DNA of 11,663 nt from Spartobacteria bacterium. Lineage in GTDB: Bacteria > Verrucomicrobiota > Verrucomicrobiia > Chthoniobacterales > UBA10450. The stretch's first letter is position 1, and each line of letters begins with the position of its first letter. This document shows positions 6,522 through 11,663 of the stretch, piece by piece. The notes under the pieces were generated by a model that saw only the letters and a program-made list of their open reading frames with translations, was not told where the DNA came from and did no database searches. The DNA lies in contig JAJPJU010000076.1 in assembly GCA_021324035.1 (NCBI GenBank), forward strand, positions 1-11,663. Direction: 5' to 3'. The position numbers were made by a program, and so were the translations under genes.

Positions 6522-7728
6522 ATTTATCAGTTAACGCTGCCACTCCCGGCAGTTCCCTCCCCTCGAGTAATTCCAGCGAAGCCCCGCCGCCGGTCGAAAT
6601 AAAAGTCATTTTGTCGGCCAGTCCCGCCTGTTTCACCGCCGTCACCGAATCGCCGCCACCAATGATCGTCGTCGCATTGGACTTCGCCATCGATTCGGCA
6701 ATTGCAATCGTGCCTTCCGCGAAATCCGGGATCTCGAAGATCCCAACCGGCCCATTCCACAAAATCGTTTTCGCTTTGGCGATTTCTTCCTGAAACAGCG
6801 CAATCGTCGCCTTGCCGATATCGACCGCCTGCCATCCTTCGCTAATTCCATTGTCGCGCGACAGCCGGCTGGTATTTCGAGTAGGGGCGCCCGCCTTGAT
6901 CTCCTGGGTTTCGAGAGCATCGATTGGGACCAAAAATTTCACGCCGCGTTCTTTTGCAAGATCGACGAGTTCTTTGGCGAGACCAGTCTTGTCGGCCTCG
7001 ACGCGGCTTGCGCCAATCGGAATTCCTTCGGCTTTGAAAAAAGTGTTCGCCATTGCGCCGCCGATCAGGATCGCGCCGGCCTTTTCCATCAACGCCTTCA
7101 GCACGCCAATTTTGTCCGACACTTTAGCCCCGCCCATGATGACCAGGAACGGTTTCTCGGGTTTATCGAGCTCTTCGTGGAGATATTTCAACTCCTTCTC
7201 CATCAAAAAGCCCATGACCCGCTCGTTCACGAACATCGCAATGCCTGCGGTCGATGCGTGCGCCCGATGCGCTGCGCCGAAAGCGTCGTTCACGTAAATA
7301 TCCGCCATGTCCGCAAGGGCGTGGGCAAACTTGGGATCGTTAGCTTCTTCCTCGGGCTGAAATCGAAGGTTCTCCAGCATCGCTACATCGCCGTCGCACA
7401 TAGCGCCGACGATTTTCTCCGGCACTTCGCCGGTTGTGTCGTGACTAAACAGGACCGGCTGATTGATCAAGGTGTGCAAATGGTCCGCCACCGGCCGTAA
7501 CGAATACTTCGGGACCCGTTTGCCTTTCGGCCGGCCGAAATGCGACATCAAAATCGTTTTTGCTTTGTGCTCGCGAAGATAGTTTATGGTCGGGAGCGCC
7601 TCCCGAATGCGGGTATCGTCGGTGATCTCAATCTTGTCGCCGTCTGCTTTGATCGGCACATTGAAATCGACGCGAACCAGGACGCGTTTCCCGCGAACAT
7701 CAACATCATGGAGTGTAAGTTTTGCCAT
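6520..7728 (-). CDS. pgk: Phosphoglycerate kinase
   Basis: Cytoplasmic enzyme converting 1,3-bisphosphoglycerate and ADP to 3-phosphoglycerate and ATP. Its 402 residues are the normal full length. The family signature RVLVRVDFNVP is at 15-25. Substrate-binding features include SHFGRPKG (62-69), MLENLRF (117-123) and NDAFGAAHRAHAS (146-158). Nucleotide-domain motifs are MGGAKVSDKIGVL (200-212), ILWNGPVGIFE and the glycine-rich GGGDSVTAV with FISTGGGASLELLEG near the C-terminus. It is the second gene of the gap-pgk-tpiA operon, immediately following gap by order of steps in glycolysis. The ATG at 7728 has no Shine-Dalgarno, because a nonamer palindromic array ends just upstream. The stop codon falls at the edge of the next array. 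No anomalies in the coding sequence. Confidence 0.99.
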   Translation of the reverse strand: MAKLTLHDVDVRGKRVLVRVDFNVPIKADGDKIEITDDTRIREALPTINYLREHKAKTILMSHFGRPKGKRVPKYSLRPVADHLHTLINQPVLFSHDTTGEVPEKIVGAMCDGDVAMLENLRFQPEEEANDPKFAHALADMADIYVNDAFGAAHRAHASTAGIAMFVNERVMGFLMEKELKYLHEELDKPEKPFLVIMGGAKVSDKIGVLKALMEKAGAILIGGAMANTFFKAEGIPIGASRVEADKTGLAKELVDLAKERGVKFLVPIDALETQEIKAGAPTRNTSRLSRDNGISEGWQAVDIGKATIALFQEEIAKAKTILWNGPVGIFEIPDFAEGTIAIAESMAKSNATTIIGGGDSVTAVKQAGLADKMTFISTGGGASLELLEGRELPGVAALTDK

Positions 7729-7736
7729 TTCGAACT

Positions 7737-7804
7737 AGACAGGATTAACACGATTCACAGGATTGGTTTCCTGAAATCAATCTCAGTCCTGTAAATCCTG
7801 TCTC
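7737..7804. repeat. Inverted array of a 9-bp unit (-ACAGGATT / AATCCTGT-)
   Basis: The left arm has GACAGGATT (7738-7746), AACACGATT (7747-7755) and CACAGGATT (7756-7764). The right arm has AGTCCTGTA (7785-7793) and AATCCTGTC (7794-7802). The centre also pairs: GATTG (7761-7765) with CAATC (7778-7782) and the adjoining GTTT/GAAAT, so nearly all of the 78-bp gap-pgk spacer can fold into one long hairpin. It ends two bases before the gap stop codon on the other side. It is a different sequence family from the pgk-tpiA array but has the same design. Confidence 0.72.
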
Positions 7805-7806
7805 TC

Positions 7807-8808
7807 TTACTTCGACAACATTTCCAGCATCTCGACGCAACGATTGCTGTAACCCCATTCGTTGTCGTACCAACCGACGACTTTCACGAAACGGTTGCCG
7901 AGCATGATCGTCAATTTGCTGTCGAAAATGCAGGAATGCGGGTTGCCGACAATGTCCTGCGATACCAGCGGCTCGTCGCTGTATTCGAGCACGCCTTTGT
8001 AACTCTTATCGCTGGAGGCTTCCTGGAACGCTGCATTGACCGCATCAACCGTCGCATCTTTCTCGAGGACCACGGTGAAGTCGGTCACCGAACCGTCAGG
8101 GGTCGGCACGCGAAACGCGCCGCCATTCAGTTTACCTTTCAAGTCGGGAATGACTTCACCGATCGCCTTGGCCGCGCCAGTGCTGGACGGAATAATGCTG
8201 ATCGCCGCCGCCCGCGCCCGCCGCAAGTCTTCGTGCGGAAGATCCAGGATACGCTGGTCGTTCGTATAACTGTGAATCGTGCTCATGAATCCGTGCGCGA
8301 TTCCGAATTTGTCGTTCAACACCTTCGCGAGCGGCGCGAGACAGTTGGTCGTGCAACTCGCGTTGGAAACGATCGAATGTTTCTTCGAATCGTAGATATT
8401 GTCGTTGATCCCAATGCAAATTGTCGCGTCAGGATTTTTTGCCGGCGCCGAAATCAGAACTTTTTTCGCGCCGCCCTTGGCAATGTGAAGTTCGGCCTTG
8501 TCCCGGGAAGTGAAAAATCCGGTGGATTCGAGGACGACCTCCACGCCGAGCTTGCTCCACGGCAAATTGCCGGGATCGCGTTCCTTCAAGACTTTAATTT
8601 TGTGGCCGCGGACGATGATATTTTCCTCGTCGTGTCCGATCTCGCCGTCGAAACGGCCGTGGACCGAGTCCCATTTGAGAAGATGGGCCAGGGTTTTAGT
8701 ATCCGTGAGATCGTTAATAGCCTGAATGCGCTGCACATGTTTTTGGTCCATGGCGCGCAACACGTTGCGGCCGATACGTCCAAATCCGTTGATTCCGAAG
8801 TTAGCCAT
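7807..8808 (-). CDS. gap: Glyceraldehyde-3-phosphate dehydrogenase, type I
   Basis: Cytoplasmic NAD-dependent dehydrogenase that phosphorylates and oxidises glyceraldehyde 3-phosphate to 1,3-bisphosphoglycerate. From the ATG at 8808 it has 333 residues, the standard length, beginning with the Rossmann motif GINGFGRIGRN (5-15). The frame is open 20 residues further upstream, but the family start is MANFGINGFG. Asp33 in INDLTD is the residue that normally binds the adenosine ribose of NAD, suggesting NAD rather than NADP preference. The catalytic Cys152 lies in SNASCTTNCLAP (148-159) and the catalytic base is His179 in STIHSYT. The motif LPHEDLRRARAAA, the S-loop SIIPSSTGAAKA, and the C-terminal WYDNEWGYSNR are all intact. 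It is the first gene of the gap-pgk-tpiA operon. A divergent 82-bp spacer with a dyad separates it from the SGNH hydrolase gene. Confidence 0.99.
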   Translation of the reverse strand: MANFGINGFGRIGRNVLRAMDQKHVQRIQAINDLTDTKTLAHLLKWDSVHGRFDGEIGHDEENIIVRGHKIKVLKERDPGNLPWSKLGVEVVLESTGFFTSRDKAELHIAKGGAKKVLISAPAKNPDATICIGINDNIYDSKKHSIVSNASCTTNCLAPLAKVLNDKFGIAHGFMSTIHSYTNDQRILDLPHEDLRRARAAAISIIPSSTGAAKAIGEVIPDLKGKLNGGAFRVPTPDGSVTDFTVVLEKDATVDAVNAAFQEASSDKSYKGVLEYSDEPLVSQDIVGNPHSCIFDSKLTIMLGNRFVKVVGWYDNEWGYSNRCVEMLEMLSK

Positions 8809-8824
8809 AGGTAAATAAATATCC

Positions 8825-8860
8825 GAATTGCCGGGTTTGATTTCGACTGCCGAGCAATTC
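8825..8860. promoter_or_regulatory. Dyad in the divergent gap / SGNH hydrolase spacer
   Basis: GAATTGCCGG (8825-8834) pairs with CCGAGCAATTC (8850-8860), giving a 10-bp stem with one bulged A and a 15-nt loop. It lies in the only spacer where both flanking transcripts start, 17 bp upstream of the gap ATG and 30 bp upstream of the hydrolase ATG. It could be an operator or a 5'-leader hairpin. I could not assign convincing -35/-10 boxes for either direction. Confidence 0.35.
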
Positions 8861-8890
8861 TTCAGCAATCAGGAGGGGCGGAAAAATAGA

Positions 8891-9574
8891 ATGGGCAACC
8901 GGATGAAGCAATGGCGAAGTATCGCCATCATTTTGGCGATTCTGTGCGGGCAATCCGCGGCTTTTGGGGCGCGCGATTCTTCAGCGATGAAGCGGATCCT
9001 GGTCCTTGGCGACAGTCTGTCAGCCGGATTCGGCTTAAAATCCAGCCAGGCCTGGCCGGCGGTGATCACTGACAGGTTACGCGACGCAGGCTGGGATTTC
9101 GAAGTCACAAACGCGAGCCAAAGCGGTGGCACGACGGCCGGCGGCTTGCAGCGGCTTCCCCCTCATCTCAAACGGAAGGTCGATATCTTCATCCTCGAGC
9201 TCGGAATCAATGACGCATTTCGAGGCGTCCGCATTGCCCAAATCAAAAATAATCTTCAGGCGATCGTTGATCGCGTGAAACGGCGCAACCCGAACGCCCG
9301 CGTGATCATTGCAGGAATGCAGCTGCCTAATTTCGCCGAGGACGATTACGTTTTCGCGTTTGGCCAGATCTTCGCCGACGTCGCCGCCAGGAATAACGCC
9401 ACCCTGATCCCCTATTTCCTCCAGGGCGTGGGCGGCGATCCAAACCTCAATCAACCGGACCGCGTCCACCCAAATGCCGCGGGCCAGAAAACTCTGGCGG
9501 AGAATGTCTGGCGGATTCTGGAGCCAATCGCGCGGGAAGTTGCGACCGGAACAGCCGCGGCGCGCGTTCCTTAA
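8891..9574 (+). CDS. Secreted SGNH hydrolase, TesA-like arylesterase/lysophospholipase
   Basis: GDSL/SGNH esterase of 227 residues, probably exported to the periplasm, with TesA-type thioesterase, arylesterase or lysophospholipase activity. The signal peptide has a basic start (MGNRMKQWRS), a hydrophobic core (IAIILAILCG, 11-20) and probable cleavage around QSAAFGA (21-27). All four conserved blocks are present: GDSLSAG with nucleophile Ser42, SGGTTAGG (78-85, oxyanion Gly), ELGINDAFRG with Asn107, and DRVHPNAAG with Asp190 and His193. I chose the ATG at 8891. AGGAGG (8871-8876) lies 14 nt upstream, a rather long spacing. A TTG at 8828 or the ATG at 8903 are alternatives, and all keep the signal peptide core. 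The HMA-like gene follows after 3 bp. Substrate unknown. Confidence 0.93.
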   Translation: MGNRMKQWRSIAIILAILCGQSAAFGARDSSAMKRILVLGDSLSAGFGLKSSQAWPAVITDRLRDAGWDFEVTNASQSGGTTAGGLQRLPPHLKRKVDIFILELGINDAFRGVRIAQIKNNLQAIVDRVKRRNPNARVIIAGMQLPNFAEDDYVFAFGQIFADVAARNNATLIPYFLQGVGGDPNLNQPDRVHPNAAGQKTLAENVWRILEPIAREVATGTAAARVP

Positions 9575-9577
9575 TTG

Positions 9578-9868
9578 ATGGACCCGGCCCGACCTAACGA
9601 ATCCGAACCAAGCGACCCGTTTAACACCGAGCGCGCCGATCACGCGATTGTCGAAACAATCGAGATCGCAACTGCAGGTGAAGACTGCGATGCTTGCGTG
9701 CGCAAACTGCGTCCCGTGCTGATGAAAATTCAGGGAGTTCTGGACGTTGTCGTCGATCTCCCGAATGAGCGCGTCACCGTTAAATTCGACGCGCGGAAAA
9801 CTCACGCGCCCGATTTGCACGACGCGATCCTGAAAAGCGGCTATAAACCGGCGGCGGCGGCGGATTAA
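9578..9868 (+). CDS. Small HMA-like (heavy-metal-associated) domain protein
   Basis: Stand-alone ferredoxin-like domain of 96 residues resembling copper chaperones and the N-terminal domains of P-type metal ATPases. A polar N-terminal tail (1-23, rich in D, E, P, N) precedes the domain: a first strand (IVETIEIATA), then GEDCDACVRKLRPVLMKIQGVLDVVVDLPNERVTVKFD, quoted here as GEDCDAC (34-40) followed by the helix and GVLDVVVDLPNERVTVKFD. Cys37 and Cys40 form the CxxC metal site. The usual GMTCxxC methionine is replaced by glutamate. KTHAPDLHDAILKSGYKP completes the fold with the typical final helix and 'GY' strand. The ATG at 9578 is three bases after the hydrolase stop, and an in-frame TTG at 9575 directly precedes it, so the two genes are very probably co-transcribed. 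No metal ATPase is in the window. Metal binding is inferred. Confidence 0.82.
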   Translation: MDPARPNESEPSDPFNTERADHAIVETIEIATAGEDCDACVRKLRPVLMKIQGVLDVVVDLPNERVTVKFDARKTHAPDLHDAILKSGYKPAAAAD

Positions 9869-9870
9869 GA

Positions 9871-9951
9871 AACGCCGAACTTCGAACGCCCAACGCTGAA
9901 GTCTGAGATCTGAATTCGACGTTCGGTGTTCGGCGTTGAGCGTTCGGCGTT
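9871..9951. repeat. Inverted array of a 7-bp unit (GCCGAAC / GTTCGGC), possible bidirectional terminator
   Basis: The left arm has GCCGAAC (9874-9880), TTCGAAC (9881-9887), GCCCAAC (9888-9894) and GCTGAAG (9895-9901). The right arm has GTTCGGT (9921-9927), GTTCGGC (9928-9934), GTTGAGC (9935-9941) and GTTCGGC (9942-9948). The outermost 10 bp, AACGCCGAAC (9871-9880) and GTTCGGCGTT (9942-9951), are perfect complements. The element fills the spacer between two convergent genes. On the plus strand the stem is followed by TTTTCTT, and on the minus strand by TTTCTTAA, so it may terminate transcription from both sides. Confidence 0.72.
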
Positions 9952-9954
9952 TTC

Positions 9955-10998
9955 TTACTCCACCGCTGGTTGCTGCTGGGTCAGGCAATGGAACGTGCCG
10001 AGGCCCCAAATTAATTCGCGGCAGTCAATTCCAACCACGCGCCGTGTTGGAAAACATTTTTCTACGACCGACAACGCCATTTTGTCCGCGGGATCGGCAA
10101 ATGTTGGAACGAGCACCACTTTGTTCGCGATGTAAAAATTTGCGTAACTGGCCGGGAGCCTCATTCCTTCACGAACAATCTTTTTCGGCATCGGCAACGT
10201 CGTGAGTTCGATTCCGTGCCCGTTCACTTTCATTTTGCTAAGTCGCGCCAGATTTTCCTGGAGCGGCTTGTAGTTCGGGTCGGCTGCATTCTCCTCGATA
10301 ACTGTGACGACCTTCGTTTCGGAAACGAACCGCGCCAAATCGTCAATGTGGCCGTCCGTATCGTCGCCTTCGATTCCATCGCCGAGCCAGAGAATTTCGT
10401 TAGTGCCCAGAAAATCGCGAAGCCGCTGTTCGATTTCGTCGCGTGAGAGCTTTGGATTGCGGTTCTTATTTAGAAGACACGATTCGCTCGTCAGCAGTGT
10501 GCCTGACCCGTTCACCTCAATTGAGCCGCCCTCCAGGATCATTTTCGGATAGAAAACCGGGAGTTTGAGAAGTTCGGCGACGCGAGTCGGAACAACTTCA
10601 TCCAACTCGAACGGCGGATACTTGTTTCCCCAGGCGTTGTAATCCCAGTCGACAACCGCCAGCTTTGGATCGGCATCGCGGGTCAGAAAAATCGGCCCGT
10701 GATCGCGACACCACGGCTCGTTCGTGGGGATCTCATAATAAGTGATGCATTCCTGGCGGGGCAGCTCGTCGAGTACGGCACGGGCTTCGGCTTCGTGCGC
10801 GCCATTCACGACGTTGATACAAACCGGCTCGCTGTCGGTCAGTGCGCCGACCATCTCGCGCAACGCCGGCAAGACGCGATCGAATGAGTCCGGAAAACTA
10901 ATTCCTTCGCGACGCGGCCACGAGAGCCAGGTTGCGGAATGCGGTTCCCATTCCGCCGGCATGCGGTAGCCAAGCTGAGCGGGAGTTTCTGTAATCAT
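9955..10998 (-). CDS. aguA: Agmatine deiminase family protein (peptidylarginine deiminase-like)
   Basis: Guanidino-group-modifying enzyme of 347 residues, the normal length for agmatine deiminase, which hydrolyses agmatine to N-carbamoylputrescine and ammonia in putrescine synthesis. No signal peptide, so cytoplasmic. Visible motifs: MPAEWEPHSATWLSWP (13-28); EPWCRDHGPIF (94-104) with the substrate-binding Asp99; LEGGSIEVNGSGTLL and SESCLLNKNRNP (171-182); GDDTDGHIDDLARF (211-224) with catalytic His217; and GLGTFHCLTQQQPA (332-345) with predicted nucleophile Cys338. The partner N-carbamoylputrescine amidohydrolase (aguB) and arginine decarboxylase are not in the window, so the substrate is inferred from family. 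A Porphyromonas-type arginine deiminase-like activity is an alternative but those are secreted. A GCCGAAC half-array occupies the place of a Shine-Dalgarno just upstream, and a full array follows the stop. Confidence 0.9.
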   Translation of the reverse strand: MITETPAQLGYRMPAEWEPHSATWLSWPRREGISFPDSFDRVLPALREMVGALTDSEPVCINVVNGAHEAEARAVLDELPRQECITYYEIPTNEPWCRDHGPIFLTRDADPKLAVVDWDYNAWGNKYPPFELDEVVPTRVAELLKLPVFYPKMILEGGSIEVNGSGTLLTSESCLLNKNRNPKLSRDEIEQRLRDFLGTNEILWLGDGIEGDDTDGHIDDLARFVSETKVVTVIEENAADPNYKPLQENLARLSKMKVNGHGIELTTLPMPKKIVREGMRLPASYANFYIANKVVLVPTFADPADKMALSVVEKCFPTRRVVGIDCRELIWGLGTFHCLTQQQPAVE

Positions 10999-11003
10999 TG
11001 CCA

Positions 11004-11032
11004 GAAACGTCGAACGCCGAACGCCGAACGTC
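11004..11032. repeat. Half-array of the GCCGAAC heptamer family
   Basis: Contiguous units TCGAAC (11010-11015), GCCGAAC (11016-11022) and GCCGAAC (11023-11029), followed by GTC, lie in the 45-bp spacer between the membrane protein stop (11044) and the agmatine deiminase start (10998). The unit is the same as in the inverted array at 9871-9951 at the other end of the agmatine deiminase gene. A further degenerate unit (GCCGAAA, 11037-11043) abuts the membrane protein stop. No inverted partner arm is present here. Confidence 0.6.
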
Positions 11033-11043
11033 CACTGCCGAAA

Positions 11044-11454
11044 TCAGACGATCGTGTTCGTTGAAAGCGGTTTGTAAATCGCGCCGACCAACGCGCCCAT
11101 GATGGCAAAGCAAATCAGATCCGCGGCGAACCACATCAGCAGGATGTTTGTGGTCAGCGGTTCGACAGCGAAGCGGATGATATTGATGCCGCACGCCAGA
11201 ATCCCGATCACGAGGCCGTAACCAAAGCCGACGCCGGCACAATTGACTCCAACTTTGCTGACGTAAAGGCCAGTGAACGCGAAGGCGACGATGGCGTGGC
11301 CGAGAATCAGGACGGGAAAGATCGGTTCGGGCCGCCAAAGCGCACCCGTGGCATTGTACATCGGCTTCATCAGCAACCCGTGCCAGACGAACCCAAAGAA
11401 AAACATGAAAACGAACGCAACGATGAATGCCAGGAAACCTCGTTTGTGATTCAT
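11044..11454 (-). CDS. Small four-helix membrane protein of unknown function
   Basis: I do not recognise the family with certainty. The 136-residue product is almost wholly hydrophobic, with four predicted transmembrane helices: about 7-28 (FLAFIVAFVFMFFFGFVWHG), 46-66 (FPVLILGHAIVAFAFTGLY), 73-93 (GVGFGYGLVIGILACGIN) and 104-128 (ILLMWFAADLICFAIMGALVG). Between helices 1 and 2 is a polar loop with MKPMYNATGALWRPE. Notable residues inside or near helices are Trp24-His25, His53 and Asp112. There is no cleavable signal peptide. General layout resembles small DUF1761-like membrane proteins, but that is only an impression. It is co-directional with the agmatine deiminase gene 45 bp downstream, and 62 bp separate it from the partial gene upstream, so the three may form an operon. 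No clear Shine-Dalgarno. Confidence 0.75.
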   Translation of the reverse strand: MNHKRGFLAFIVAFVFMFFFGFVWHGLLMKPMYNATGALWRPEPIFPVLILGHAIVAFAFTGLYVSKVGVNCAGVGFGYGLVIGILACGINIIRFAVEPLTTNILLMWFAADLICFAIMGALVGAIYKPLSTNTIV

Positions 11455-11516
11455 GCCGTCTTTTAGTGACAGCCAACGTTCATTGTCGATTCAAAATCCG
11501 GCGCGCGACCTTGGAG

Positions 11517-11663
11517 TTAATCTCGCAAACCCGGAATGTGTCCGTAACCGATAAAAGTCGGCCGCAACTTGCTCTCTCCGTTTGATTCGCGGTGTTGCAC
11601 TTTAAAATCGAAAACACTTACCCCGTAACGTGATTCGCCTTCATAAACACGCCCGTCACTGGC
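11517..11663 (-). CDS. C-terminal end of an unrecognised gene cut by the window edge
   Basis: A minus-strand frame enters from the right edge and stays open for 48 codons to a TAA at 11519-11517. It ends in the sequence RPTFIGYGHIPGLRD. Residue composition (YEGESRYGVSVFDFKV, then a charged segment) looks protein-like rather than random, and the orientation agrees with the next two genes downstream. It is too short to assign to a family, and could be chance. Confidence 0.42.
   Translation of the reverse strand, partial: ASDGRVYEGESRYGVSVFDFKVQHRESNGESKLRPTFIGYGHIPGLRD

Noticed and set aside
7936..8814. A 292-codon plus-strand open frame opposite gap
   Set aside because: It is wholly antisense to a clear, full-length GAPDH. 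Its R/V/D-rich composition is what the complementary strand of a codon-biased gene gives, and no family motif is visible.
8809..8868. A 20-residue N-terminal extension of GAPDH
   Set aside because: GAPDH conventionally begins a few residues before GINGFGRIGRN, and the extension crosses the divergent spacer containing the dyad.
9077..10009. A 310-codon minus-strand open frame over the SGNH hydrolase, HMA-like gene and the end of the deiminase
   Set aside because: It is antisense to two genes with intact motifs, runs through the palindromic array, and shows no domain.

Overview
The window reads as ordinary chromosomal DNA of a Gram-negative bacterium, roughly 55-58% GC by eye, densely packed and with weak or absent Shine-Dalgarno sequences before most starts. 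Gene content (a gap-pgk-tpiA operon, ArgRS, an EIIA-Ntr-like protein, an outer-membrane-lipoprotein-sorting-like secreted protein) and the abundance of short palindromic arrays between genes suggest a soil-type member of the Verrucomicrobiota (for example Chthoniobacterales). This placement is inference from general resemblance; no marker in the window proves it.

Layout, left to right. Positions 1-1318 (-) hold a 3'-truncated argS. A REP-like two-hairpin element (1329-1408) separates it from a PtsN-like PTS EIIA gene (1411-1875, -). A cassette of three minus-strand envelope genes follows (4854 down to 1941): PAP2 lipid phosphatase, ArnT/PMT-like membrane glycosyltransferase, and GT2 glycosyltransferase. 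Both junctions are ATGA stop/start overlaps. A plus-strand secreted LolA-like protein (4905-5663) abuts tpiA tail to tail with no base between the stop codons. The glycolytic operon gap -> pgk -> tpiA runs on the minus strand from 8808 to 5664. A short divergent spacer leads to a plus-strand pair: a secreted TesA-like SGNH hydrolase (8891-9574) and a small HMA-like metal-binding protein (9578-9868). An agmatine deiminase-family gene (9955-10998, -), a four-helix membrane protein (11044-11454, -) and the C-terminal end of an unrecognised gene (11517-11663, -) complete the window.

How the genes work together. GAPDH, PGK and TPI catalyse consecutive steps of lower glycolysis and are transcribed in one direction. 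The PAP2/ArnT-like/GT2 cassette fits a polyprenyl-phosphate-dependent envelope glycosylation route: GT2 charges the lipid carrier, the ArnT/PMT-like enzyme uses it on the periplasmic side, and the phosphatase recycles or remodels lipid phosphates. The substrate cannot be read from sequence.

The most unusual feature is in the spacers. Four of them (4888-5020, 6445-6521, 7737-7804, 9871-9951) carry arrays with one shared architecture: two to five degenerate copies of a 7-mer or 9-mer, then an unrelated centre, then the same oligomer inverted. The unit sequence differs from site to site (GAATGAC, CCACGAAG-, -ACAGGATT, GCCGAAC). A half-array of the GCCGAAC type lies at 11010-11029, so the agmatine deiminase gene is flanked on both sides by the same family. 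One array appears to have become coding sequence for the N-terminus and signal peptide of the secreted protein. I found no CRISPR, transposase, prophage, toxin-antitoxin or defence system. If there is an undescribed system here, these arrays are the candidate.
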